A stretch of DNA of 64,000 nt from Allium sativum (Eukaryota > Streptophyta > Magnoliopsida > Asparagales > Amaryllidaceae): the NCBI GenBank assembly GCA_030737875.1, contig CM060926.1:167485079-167549078 (forward strand), read 5' to 3'. Both the position numbers and the translations under genes were made by a program. Below the pieces are notes generated by a model. It was not told where the DNA came from, searched no databases, and was given only the letters and a program-made list of their open reading frames with translations. Below, piece by piece: positions 44,313 through 56,231 of this stretch. Each line of letters opens with the position of its first letter. Within the stretch, counting starts at the first letter, position 1.

Positions 44313-47300
44313 TGTAACACCCCACGTCCATTAATGTCACTCACAAAAGGGAATGCATTAACTACTATGGAGCATTTTAAGTGATTATAAAACAGAAACT
44401 TAACAACAAGACAGATATAAACAGTACTTGAAAATTTAAAACTTTATTTCATTGCAGCGGAAAAACACATATGTTTGATTACATCATCAAAACCAGAGTC
44501 AAAGTACATAATATCCATCTTGACTAAACCAAAGTACATAAATTGAAAGACATAATCCCCAAAACAAAATAGCCATAAATAAGAGAGGCTGAACTTTACT
44601 TCAGCGATCCAAGCAATCTTCTAAAAGAAGAGATATAGCTATCCAAAATCAAGCTCCACTGGTGCTAGTTCCAACCTGAGCACCTGGGGGAGGGGGGAAG
44701 GAAGAAAAGAGGAGGAAACAAAGGGGGTCAGACATAAAGTCTGGCGAGTGCGATAACTTTAACAATATAATTACCAAAGTAAATAGGCTAAGGCATAAGT
44801 TGGAAAATAAGGAAATGACTATGAAAATTGAGTATGGTAGAGTAAACAAGGAAACAAGATGAACAACGATATCGCTAAAGCGCACCTAAACCACTATAAG
44901 ATAATTACTAAACCACACAAACACTATAAGATAATCGCTATACTGCACCACCACTAGTCACCCTATGGTTGATCCCGCCTACCGACTTAATAATGATATT
45001 GGTAGTTTCGTGCACCCCTAGCTGCCATCATAGGTCTCGCCTGCCCCTATCTCCATTAGGTGTACCCACTACCCCCAAGTGATCGGTACCCTAACTCGTA
45101 GATACCCGTGGTGGCCCCACAGTGGGGTGTATCACTCCCCAAAGTGGCAACCCGATAGCACAAATAATGCACGGCTTATACCTACATGATTCAACAATGT
45201 CTTACCTACCATCCCGGGTCCACACACGCATTTGAACCCATTGGACTTGCGTTGCCACCGCTAACCCGTTTGGCCTCTTATAGTCAAGCCTTGTATGCGT
45301 GTCCCGTCCTCAACTTGGTTCGTGCCCACAAAGATACGTATGGGTTACTGGTTGAAACGGGCCCCCATTACTTGACACAAGCTATCCACCTAAGCGTGGT
45401 CCCCTCTAGTACATCCCACTTAACCCACTTCTTATTCATGTTCACTTACATGATTCAATTTTGGTTAAGTATTTCTAATCGTATTTCAAATGCCATCTAA
45501 GGCACCCACTAGATTCCACATGCCACCCAAGGCACCCACTTAACCCCCTCATGTCCCACTACATGTTTATCTGGTTAAGTATTTGTTAATTCATTAAGAC
45601 CGTAATCTCATAAAAACCTCTCACATTAGACTGGCATTTGTGGCAGCTGGATTTGCTGGGCGGGTCCGGGCAGTCTCACACCACAAAAGAGCCTAACCTC
45701 GTGTCTTTACAATTGTTACGCATTTAATTTATGCCTAAGACCTATCACATTAGACTGACATTTGTGGCAGCTGGATTTGTCGGGCGGGTCCGGGCAGTCC
45801 TACACCAAAAAGAGCCTAACCTCATGTCTTAGACGATTAATTACTCCTAATTAATAATTCCCCAATTTGAATTACTTTCCCTATTCAAATTATCAATTAA
45901 TTCCAAATTTAACTATGGGCATAATTGACTCAATTATGTCCATCTATTTATGGTATGTAAAATCATACCAATTTTCATCACAAATTTATTTTATGCCTTT
46001 TGAGGCATTTATGCCAATTAAATCTTTTAATTTTATCCTATTACCCCATGTTGTACGTTCGTTCGTTTAACGTAAAATATACGTTAGACTCGAATAGTCT
46101 AACTCATGGAATAAAGATAAAACATCACAACATACATATAGATAAAACTAGATCTAAACATAGGGGTGAACTTGCATGTGTGAATGATGTTCTACATCTA
46201 AAAATTGCATAGGCCAAAGTTACAACTTGCATAAAACTGCATATATCATAAATCCAAATCTAAAGGTGCGAACTTGTTTAGATAATGGTCACAAACTTGC
46301 ATAAATTATGTATGTCATAGATCTACATCTAAAGGTGTAAACTTGCATAGGCAATAACCACAAACTTGCATAACATGATTCATATTCCAAACTCATATAT
46401 TTACATAAACTTGCATATGTGATTTATGCAGCATAACAATGGTCTAAACTTACATCTAAACATGTAAACTAGCATGTAGAATTTGGCATATAACTCACAC
46501 ATATCGTAGCCTGATTTTTAGATCCAATTCACATAAAATTGGTGTCATGAAACATGTAAGGTTATGCATAAAAATCTACTAACTTGCATATGATCCACAT
46601 CCAAATCAATATTTAAACTTGCATACATACTTATGATTTATCATATGAATCAACATAACCAACTAGCATATGAAATATGATGATTTGATTACACATAAGC
46701 TAATCATAGAATTACAACATAGGTGATAGCATCATAACTTTACAACATAGATTATCACAATGTAACGTCGTAAAATTTACAACATGTATGATAACATCAA
46801 TAATTCACATCATTTCCAAATAATCCACATCATAATTCAATCCAATTAATTTGATAATTATTTTATTAAAATTATCAAACTCACAACTCAAAGAGGGTCT
46901 TGAGTTCTGAATTCTGAGTTCTGAAGTTGTATTAACTTTCCCTTGAAGAAGATTCATTGTTAGGGTTGAGTAGAACTGATTTGATTTGCTATTCTTCCTC
47001 TCTAATTGGTGGCGGCTACTCTAGGTTATAAGATGACAGCATGATGACCATAGTTTTAGTTTTAATTCTGATTTAGGGTTGGAGTTATGGTTTTTTTACA
47101 GAGTTTTGAATTAATTTAAGCCATCGGATGATCTTAGGGTTAATCAAAACCATTCAGTCGGAGTAGGGTGACACCTCAGCCCTAATGACTCGGCAAGGAG
47201 TCAGAAACGACTCAGCAACATGGGTCAGATTGAACCAGAAAACTGTGCAGGCCTACTGGCTTGGCTTGGGCGCACTTGGTAGGTGCGCCAGTGCAAATTT

Positions 47301-47539
47301 GTATTGGCTCACTTCCCAAGTGCGCCAGCGCAATCTATTTTTTTTCTTGTTTTGCCACCAAAATTCGTTCGTCCATAACTCCTTCATCCAGTACCTGTTT
47401 CCCGCAAACTCGAACTCTATCTCAATCAAAATTCCGAGACGAACATAATGGCGCAACCCATTTCCCTTAATTCTCACGTCTAAGATTAATTATTCTTTAA
47501 TTTAGTTAATTCGATTATTCAAAAATCTGGGTTGTTACA
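44313..47539 (-). repeat. C 3' LTR (3227 bp)
   Basis: On the minus strand it starts TGTAACAACCC (47539) and ends GGACGTGGGGTGTTACA (44313). It has twin structured repeats near 45610-45830. A degenerate region of ACTTGCATA repeats (about 46160-46720) has units roughly 60-90 bp apart. A donor-like GTGAGTTTGA lies near 46885 on the minus strand. Confidence 0.95.
45610..45830 (-). repeat. Twin structured repeat, C 3' LTR
   Basis: The first unit has TTTGTGG (45637-45643) and CCACAAA (45681-45687), a perfect stem. The second keeps TTTGTGG (45761-45767) but its other arm has decayed to ACACCAAAA near 45802. Confidence 0.8.
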
Positions 47540-48052
47540 TTCTCCCCTCCTTAAAGGATTTCGCCCCCGAAATCTCCAAGTTAAGGAGAACGCATTTCCT
47601 ACCATCCAAACAACCATCTATTCCACCATCAAACATAGGCATCCATTGTCCTTATAAAATTCCTAATTCCGTATGAACATATACAAGAAGTGTGTGTATT
47701 CTAATGCAAAATCAGGCGGTCTACTGATTTAGTTGACCTCCTTAATGCAAACCATGATAGTGCCATGCGTCCATTATGTATGCGAAAGAATCCTATCGAC
47801 ACATATTATTTCTGCATGTGTGCACAACCATTCATCAAAATGAAACATCCATATGATAGTACAACCATTATACATCCATTGGCTTAAATATGCACACACA
47901 TTTATATGCAATATGAAGTGACTGAGCCGATCTAGTGCCTAAAGTGTGTGTATATGCAACCACTAGCAACCACTAGCAACCACTTGCATCCACATGCATC
48001 CGTCATACATAACATGTCTCAAACACATGTTTCAACCATAGGACTACCCTAT
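47540..48052 (-). other. C polypurine tract and 3' untranslated region
   Basis: On the minus strand TTTAAGGAGGGGAGA directly precedes the LTR, beside a 7-bp stem GATTTCG/CGAAATC (47557-47563 and 47568-47574). The remaining 480 bp or so is non-coding and resembles the same part of B (34127-34690). Confidence 0.85.
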
Positions 48053-51000
48053 TTAAAGGTCAAAGGTACTAGCGAGAGGACATACTAAAGATAAAATAAG
48101 TACAAGGTAAGCGATAAAGGAGAAATTAAAAGACATACCCTCGAAAAGAAAAGAGTACCATGAACGCATCTTCTCTTCCGTCTCCCAAGTAGCGTTGCTC
48201 TCATCATCTCCCCATTGCACTTGGACTAGCTGGACCCCTCGATTCTTCAACTTCTTAACCTCCGACCCAAGAATGCACGTAGGAGCTCATCGAATCATCG
48301 CATCACGCTCTATTCCCACGTCTCTAAGAAAGCTCGGCTCTACCACTTCCGTGGTCTCGTGCAAGCATTTCCTAAAATGTTATACATGGAATACATCGTG
48401 TACGCCATTAAGTCTCTCGGGAAACTTCACTCTATACGCCATCTGTCCAATCCTATCCTAAATAGGAAACAGTCCTACGAACCTTGGTGCTAACTTCCCA
48501 ACGGACCCAAAGCGAACGACGTTCCGTAATGGAGACACCTTGACAAAGACCATGTCCCCAATATCAAACTCAAGATCTGTCCTCCTCTTGTCCACATAAG
48601 ATTTCTGCCTATCTTGCTCCGTCTTCATCCTCCTTCGAATCAAATTGATCTTCTCCGAAGTCTCTCTAATCATATCGGGCCCAAGTAAAATCTTATCTGT
48701 AGACTCCCAACAACATGTAGGCGAACGACACGGCCGTCCATAAAGGGCCTCGAACGGTGCCATGCCAATGCTGGACTGAAAGCTGTTATTATATGCGAAC
48801 TCCACCAATGGAAGATGTTCCTCCGAAATCTAAGACACACAACCTCAATAGGTCCTCTAGAATACGATTCACCCTCTCGGTCTGGCCATCCGTCTGAGGA
48901 TGATATGCGGTGCTCAAACATAACTGAGTCCCTACCGCCTCTTGCAAGCTCTTCCAAAATTCGCTAGTAAAGATAGGATCGCGGTCGCTCACCATGCTAG
49001 AAGGAACACCGTGCAAACGAACTATCTCTCGAATGTATACGGGGGATAACCATGGAGCAGTCCTATTACACTTCATGGGAATGAAATAGCCGCTCTTGGT
49101 AAGTCTGTCTACCACGACCCAAATCCACGTATTACCCTTCCTCGAACTCGGTAACCCTTCAACAAAATCCATCGAGACGCTTTCCCACTTCCATTGTGGG
49201 ACCTCCAATGGATGTAGTAATCCTCCGGGCTTCTTTTGTTCAGCTTTTAATTGTTGGCACACCAAGCATCTAGCAACAAACTCGGCCACGTCCTTCTTCA
49301 TGCCGGCCTAAAAGTAAACTCGTCTCATGTCCATGTACATCTTGTCCCCGCCGGGATGGATGGTCATCTTCGAACGATGTGCATCATCAAGAATGGTCTT
49401 CCTTAGGTCCTCGTCTTTTGGTACATAAATTCTACCGTCCCTACGTAACCAAACCTTATCATCTAGGGTATACCTACAGAGATGGCTCGATGACTCCCCT
49501 CCTTTGAGCTTCTCTACTAACTCAACCAACTATGGGTCATCTCGCCGTGCCTCACCAATCCATCCCAAAAGCATAGGTCTGACCTCTAAGGATGCTAGCA
49601 AACCAGGTACAAAGTCAACGGAAGGGTTAAAGTCAAACGTAGAGATGAACTCTAAGCTTCGCCGCTCAATAAACAACAGACTCAAGGATAACCTCTTCCT
49701 ACTTAAGGCATCTGCCACCACGTTACCCTTGCCAGGGATATATGCTATCTTGAAGTCGTAGGACGCTAAGAATTCCATCCACCTTTGCTGCCTTAAGTTC
49801 AAGTCCTTCTGAGAGAACAAGTATTTTAGCGATTTGTGGTCAGTGAACAATTCGAATTTTTCGCCAAGAAGATAATGGCACCAAGACTTAAGCGCGAAAC
49901 AATAGCGGCCAACTTTAGGTCATGTGTAGGTTAATTTCTCTCATGCACTCTCAACTGCCGTCTACCATAGGCTATTACCCTTCCCTCTTGCATTAAGACT
50001 GCGCCTAGTCCTGTTCCACAAGCATCGGTATAAACAGTAAATGGCTTACTACCATCTGGCAACACTAAGACTGGGGCTGTGGTCAAAGCTCGCTTTAAAC
50101 GTTGGAACGCATCATCACTATCTACGTCCCACGTGAAAACTAAGTTCTTCTTCATCAAGCATGTTAATGGGGCTGATATTTTTGCGAAGTCTTTGATAAA
50201 CTTCCTATAATAGCCAGCCAACCCTAAGAAACTCCTCACCTCGGTAGCATTTTTAGGGACCTTCCAATCTTGGATGACCACAACTTTCGCGGGACCCACA
50301 GCTGTCCCTTCTTTGGAAACCACGTGCCCTAAGAATCGCACTTCCTTCCTCCAAAAGTGACATTAAGAAAATTTAGCTTTAAGGCTATGCGCTCGAAGAG
50401 TCTCCAACACTTCCCTAAGATGTAGGGAATGCTCCTCCTCGTTCTAAGAAAAGATCAAGATGTCGTCCACAAAGACTACCACGAATTTATTGAGATACTC
50501 TCTAAACACCCTACTCATCAAGTCAACAAAGTAAGCAAGGGCGTTTATCAAACCGAAGGTCATCACAAGCCACTCGAAGAAACCGTCCGGAGTCCTAAAG
50601 GCAGTCTTGTCTATGCTATCCTCAGCCACTCTCAACTGATGGAAACCCGTGGCTAAGTCCAACTACGAAAACACTGAGGCGCCAACTAACTGATCGAAGA
50701 GATCGTCAATCCTCAGCAGTGGGTGTCTATTCTTCTTAGTAAGCTTATTAAGTTCTCTATAGTCCACACAAATTCTAAGGGACCCATCTGCCTTCGTGGC
50801 AAATACTACTGGAGCACCCCACTCCGATATACTACGTCTGATGAACCCCTTCTCAAGCAATTCCTTCACTAGCTTACTGAGTTCTCTTCTTTCTCTTGGG
50901 GCCATGTGGCGCACTGGCAATGCAACTGGCTTTTCGTTGTCTACTAGATATATTCGAAAGTCTATCTCATGTTTTAGGGGTAAACCCCTCACCTCATCGA

Positions 51001-51325
51001 AGACATCAACATATTCATGGACTATGGGAACATAATGTAAATCATCATCAGATGCGTCAAGGGATTCTAGGTAGCTAAGCATTACTGGACCTCCAGGGTC
51101 ACAAGAAATATCAAGGGTCTTTCCAAAACGAGTCAACAATCTAACTACCCTTCTTTCACAATCTAGGATGGCCCCATATCTAGTTAGCCAATCCATACCT
51201 AGAATTAAACCATAGCCCATGAATCCAAGAACAAAGGCGTTGCATTCAAACTCAACGCCCAAGATAAACACTCTCAAATCTCGACAAAACAAAAAAGGAT
51301 GAGCCGAACCACCAATAGGATTTGA
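48053..51325 (-). pseudogene. pol: C protease-pol (decayed)
   Basis: After a frameshift near 51330 the protease remainder runs into reverse transcriptase (VFVDD near 50470). RNase H follows with TDACG near 50025, then the integrase HHCC region, the core with MDFVEGLP and SDRDP, and a chromodomain tail (VQLVQVQW, TWETEEK) near 48225-48150. Stops lie at 50663 (TAG, where A and B have Gln), 50444 (TAG), about 50370 (TAA), 49530 (TAG, Gln in B), 49308 (TAG, Trp in A and B) and 48458. Further frameshifts lie near 49900 and 48810. The last frame runs past the chromodomain to 48053. All domains are present but split. Confidence 0.9.
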
Positions 51326-51330
51326 GATTA

Positions 51331-52443
51331 CTAAGGGATCAGTGTATCTAGGTGTAGTGTTTCAACTAATGATGTAGAGATAAAAGAATGTGGTGTGCCA
51401 GAATCGAATAAAGTACGGACAGGTTGATCAAACAGAAAAACTAAACCTTCAACGGAAATTGTTCTACCTCGTTCTTGCAGTGGTGGGACCACGAGAGCTT
51501 GAACTTGTCCCCTTGCCTGCCCTGGTGCCATAAGAGCCTGCACCTGTCCTCCTGAGGTACACCCTGCCCTATGCCCTTTCTTTGGGAAGTCCTTGATCAG
51601 ATGTCCCGCTTCGCCACAGTGGAAACAACCAGTCTTCTTTTTCTTCCTACAATCTTTGCTCAGATGGTCGGGTGTCCCACAGTTAAAGCATCTCTTCTTT
51701 CCCTTACCATTGTTTCCTTTGCCACCTTTCTTGTTCTGTTGTTGCTGTTGCGTCTTCTTTTGATCCCCTTTCTTCTCGGGTGCCTTATTAGCATTGGCGA
51801 CCTTCTCTTCTTCGTGCATAAGCGCCATGTCAACTAGTCTTTCAAAGTAAGCCACCATGGGGATGTGGGTCATAGCTAACCCATGAAGCGGCTCGTTCAA
51901 ACCCTTAACAAATCTTAGAGCCTTCTTTCCTGGACTATTCACCAAGTCCAAGACAAATCTCGCCAATTGATTGAACTTGTTGACGTATTCTTTCACCGAT
52001 AGATTACCTTGCTTCAATGCCAAAAATCTTTCCATATATAAATTCTCTTCAGCCCTTGAGAGAAACTTCGCCGCAAACCTCTGCATAAAATCTGGCCATG
52101 TATCGACTAGACGTCCCCCATTAGTGACCTCCCACCAAAACGAGGCCTCATCCTTCATTAGCCAAGCAGCCAACTGGACCTTTCTTCCTTCATCCACTTC
52201 AAAGATTCCAAATAATTCTTCTACCTCCTTTAGCCAATTACGAGCTTCAACAAATGTCTCCGTCCGGTGAAAAGGTTTTCCACCCATTGCCCTAAAATCC
52301 TTACATATCTTACCAAAAGTATCGACGCGAGGAGGAGGAGGAGGAGAATTTGCTGGACCTGCGGTGGCGGCCCTAGCTTCGAGATATTGACGAAACCAAT
52401 TGGGTACATGAACACCCTCTGGTATCTCCGATGCTTCAGACAT
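51331..52443 (-). pseudogene. gag: C gag with start of protease
   Basis: ATG at 52443 (MSEASEIPEG) is preferred over an upstream in-frame Met inside the LTR, because B gag starts at the same place. The capsid region has FHRTETFVEARNWL, ASFWWEV and NQLARF. A Gln/Lys-rich linker precedes two zinc knuckles. CFNCGTPDHLSKDC is intact. CFHCGEAGHLIKDF has lost its last Cys to Phe. The protease motif reads LFDSGTPHSF with the catalytic Asp kept. The frame ends by frameshift at 51331. Confidence 0.9.
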
Positions 52444-52637
52444 GCTGAAACGAAAAAGGAAAGATTCAATACAAAAGAACCGAAGGAAAGATATATGGCT
52501 CTTGGGGTTAGGCTTTCTAAAATAAACTTTTCTCTTGAAAATACTTTCCTTAAAACATACTTTTGAAGGTACTTCTTTATAAAAGTCATTTTGAAAAACA
52601 ACTTTTTCAAAATTCGTATCTGTTCTAGTAACCTTCA

Positions 52638-52649
52638 GCTCTGATACCA
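52638..52649 (-). promoter_or_regulatory. C primer binding site (initiator-Met tRNA type)
   Basis: The minus strand reads TGGTATCAGAGC, two bases inside the 5' LTR end at 52652. Between it and the gag start at 52443 lies a leader of about 190 bases. Confidence 0.93.
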
Positions 52650-52651
52650 CG

Positions 52652-55600
52652 TGTAACACCCCACGTCCATTAATGTCACTCACAAAAGGGAATGCATTAA
52701 CTTCTATGGAGCGTTTTAAGTGAGTATAGAACATAAACTTAATAACAAGACAGATATAAACAGTACTTGAAAATTTAAAACTTTATTTCGTTGCAGCGGA
52801 AAAACACATATGTTTGATTACATCATCAAAACCAGAGTCAAAGTACATAATATCCATCTTGACTAAACCAAAGTACATAAATTGAAAGACATAATCCCCA
52901 ATACAAAATAGCCATAAATAAGAGAGGCTGAACTTTACTTCAGCAATCAAAGCAATCTTCTAAAAGAAGAGATATATCTGTCCAAAATCAAGCTCTACTG
53001 GTGCTAGTTCCAACCTGAGCACCTAGGGGGGAAGGAAGAAAAGAGGAGGAAACAAAGGAGGTCAGACATAAAGTATGGCGAGTGCGATAACTTTAACAAT
53101 ATAATTAACAAAGTAACTAGGCTAAGGCATAAGTTGGAAAATAAGGAAATGACTATGAAAATTGAGTATGTCAAGGTAAACAAGGAAATAAGATGAACAA
53201 CGATATCGCTAAAGCGCACCTAAACGACTATAAGATAATTACTAAACTACACCAACACTATAAGATAATCGCTATACTGCACCACCACTAGTCACCCTAA
53301 GGTTGATCCCGCCTACAGACTTAATAATGATATTGGTAGTTTCGTGCACCCCTTGCTGCCTTCATAGGTGCCGCCTGCCTCTATCTCCACTAGGTGTACC
53401 CACTACGCCCAAGCGATCGGCTCCCAAACTCGTAGACACCCGCGCTGGCCCCACAGTGGGGTGTATCACTCCCCAAAGTTGCAACCCGATACCACAAATA
53501 ATGCACGGCTTATGCCTGCACGATGCAACAATGTCTTACATACCAGCCCGGGTCCACACACGCATATGAACCCGTTGGACTTGCGTTGCCACCGCTAACC
53601 CTTTTTGGCCTCTTACAGTCAAGCCTAGTATGCGTGTCCCGTCCTCGACTTGGGTCGATCCCACAAAGATACGTATGGGTTACTGGTTGAAACGGGCCCC
53701 CATTACTTCACACAAGTTATCCACCTAAGCTTGGTCCCCTCTAGTACATCCCACTTAACCCACTTCTTATTCATGTTCACTTACATGTTTCAATTTTGGT
53801 TAAGTATTTCTAATCGTATTTCAAATGCCACCCAAGGAACCCACTAGATTCCACATGCCACCCAAGGCACCCACTTGACCCCCTCATGTCCCACTACATG
53901 TTTATCTGGTTAAGTGTTTCTTAATTCATTAAGACCGTAACCTCATAAAGACCTCTCACATTAGACTGACATTTGTGGCAGCTGGATTTGCCGGGCGGGT
54001 CCGGACAGTCTCACACCACAAAAGAGCCTAACCTCGTGTCTTTACAATTGTTACGCATTTAATTTATGCTTAAGACCTATCACATTAGACTGGCATTTGT
54101 GGCAGCTGGATTTGTCGGGCGGGTCCGGGCAGTCTTACACCACAAAAGAGCCTAACCTTGTGTCTTAGACGATTAATTACTCCTAATTAATCATTCCCAA
54201 TTCGAATTAATTTCCCTATTCAAATTATCAATTATTTCCAAATTTAATTATGGCCATAATTGACTCAATCATGTCCATATATTTATGGTATGTAATATCA
54301 TACCAATTTTCATCACAAATTTATTTTATGCCTTTTAAGGCATTTATGCCAATTAAATCTTTTAATATTATCCCATTACCCCATGTTGTACGTTCGTTTA
54401 ATGTAAAATATACGTTAGACTCGAATAGTGTAACTCATGGAATAAAGATAAAACATCACAACATACATATAGATAAAACTAGATCTAAACATAGGGGTGA
54501 ACTTGCATGTGTGAATGATGTTCTACATCTAAAATTTGCATAGGCCAAAGTTACAACTTGCATAAAACTACATATGTCATAAATCCAAATCTAAAGGTGT
54601 GAACTTGTTTAGATAATCGTCACAAACTTGCATAAATTAGGTATGTCATAGATCTACATCCAAAGGTGTAAACTTACATAGGCAATAACCACAAACTTGC
54701 ATAACATGATTCATATTCCAAACTCATATATTTACATAAACTTGCATATGTGATTTATGCAACATAACAATGGTCTAAACTTACGTCTAAACATGTAAAC
54801 TTGCATGTAGAATTTGGCATATAACTCACACATGTCGTAGCCTAACTTTTATATCCAATTCACATAAAATAGGTGTCATGAAACATGTAAGGTTATGCAT
54901 AAAAATCTACTAACTTGCATGTGATCCACATCCAAATCAATATCTAAACTTGCATACATACTTATGATTATCATATGAATCAACATAACCAACTAGCATA
55001 TGAAACATGATGATTTGATTATACATAAGCTAATCATAGAATTACTACACAAGTGATAGCATCATAACTTTACAACATAGATGATCACAACATAACATCG
55101 TAGAATTTACAACATGTATGATAACATCAATAATTCACATCATATCCAAATAATCCACATCATAACTCAATCCAATTAATTTGCTAATTATTTTATTAAA
55201 ATTATCGAACTCACAACTTAAAGAGGGTCTTGAGTTCTGAATTCTGAGTTCTGAAGTTGTATTAGCTTTCCCTTAAAGAAGATTCGTTGTTAGGGTTGAA
55301 TAGAACTGATTTGATTTGTTGTTCTTCCTCTTTAATTGGTGGCGGCTACTCTAGATTATAAGATGACAGCATGACAGCCATAGTTTTAGTTTTAATTCTT
55401 ATTTAGGGTTTGAGTCTATGGGTCTTTTTATAGAGTTTTGAATTAATTTAAGCCGTCGGAAGATCTAAGGGCTAATCAAAACCATTCAGTCGGAGTAGGG
55501 TGACACCTCAGCCCTAATGACTCAGCAAGGAGTCAGAAAGGACTCAGCAACATGGGTCAGACTGAACCAGAAAACTGTGCAGGCTTGCTGCCTCAGCCTG

Positions 55601-55870
55601 GGCACATTTGGCAGGTGCGCAAGTGCAAATTTGTTCTGGCGCACTTCCTAAATGCGCCTGTGCAATCTATTTTTTTTCTTGTTTTGCCACCAAACTTCGT
55701 TCGTCCATAACTCCTTCATCCAGTACCCGTTTCCCGCAAACTCGGATCTATCTCAGTCAGAATTACGAGTCGAACACAATGGCGCAACCCATTTCTCTTA
55801 ATTCTCACGACTGAGATTAATTATTCTTTAATTTAGTTAATTCAATTATTCAAAAATCAGGGGTGTTACA
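52652..55870 (-). repeat. C 5' LTR (3219 bp)
   Basis: It is the partner of 44313-47539. On the minus strand CTATAAAAAG at 55433-55424 is a likely TATA box, and TT/GTGAGTTCG at 55214 is donor-like. A long C/T tract ending CCCCCCTAG/G near 53023 is acceptor-like. ACTTGCATA repeats (about 54500-55060) lie in between. Confidence 0.95.
53945..54150 (-). repeat. Twin structured repeat, C 5' LTR
   Basis: Both units are intact: TTTGTGG 53972-53978 with CCACAAA 54016-54022, and TTTGTGG 54096-54102 with CCACAAA 54140-54146. GCCGGGCGGGTCCGG within the first unit allows an inner stem. Confidence 0.85.
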
Positions 55871-56231
55871 AAAATTGAAAGAGATACACGGATACAGAGC
55901 TTTTCGAACATCATTCCGGTTGTAAACCTGGATCCGATGAATATAAATTTGCAAAACCAAAACTACTAGCTGCCGTGTGGAAAATAGGGGCAACTAGAGT
56001 TTAGGTTAAAACAATAAACTCCTGGTTATTCATGTGACTGGTGTAAGAACTAAAACAGTTATTTAAAACATTGCTTTAAAATGGAGTAAATCAAGGGACC
56101 ACGCCATATAACATGGAACGGGTTTCCTCCCAAGAATACTAGTGCATAAAACAAACAGTGGAATGCTTTTTGGAAAAATGAAGCTATTATAAGACCCAGG
56201 TCCCATCACACAACGCAACGCAAGCCGGTGT

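Larger units (their letters stand above)
44313..55870 (-). mobile_element. C: Tekay-like LTR retrotransposon, minus strand, degenerate
   Basis: LTRs lie at 44313-47539 and 52652-55870 with gag, pol, primer site and polypurine tract between. Flanks are ACAAC and AAAAT, a 5-bp duplication with two later changes; E1 keeps ACAAC at the matching empty site. Its proteins and LTR landmarks are closer to B than to A. At least three frameshifts and several stops disable it. Confidence 0.93.

Noticed and set aside
45186..45500. 104-codon plus frame in the C LTR
   Set aside because: It is antisense to the element; the second LTR has frame-broken versions, so nothing suggests selection.
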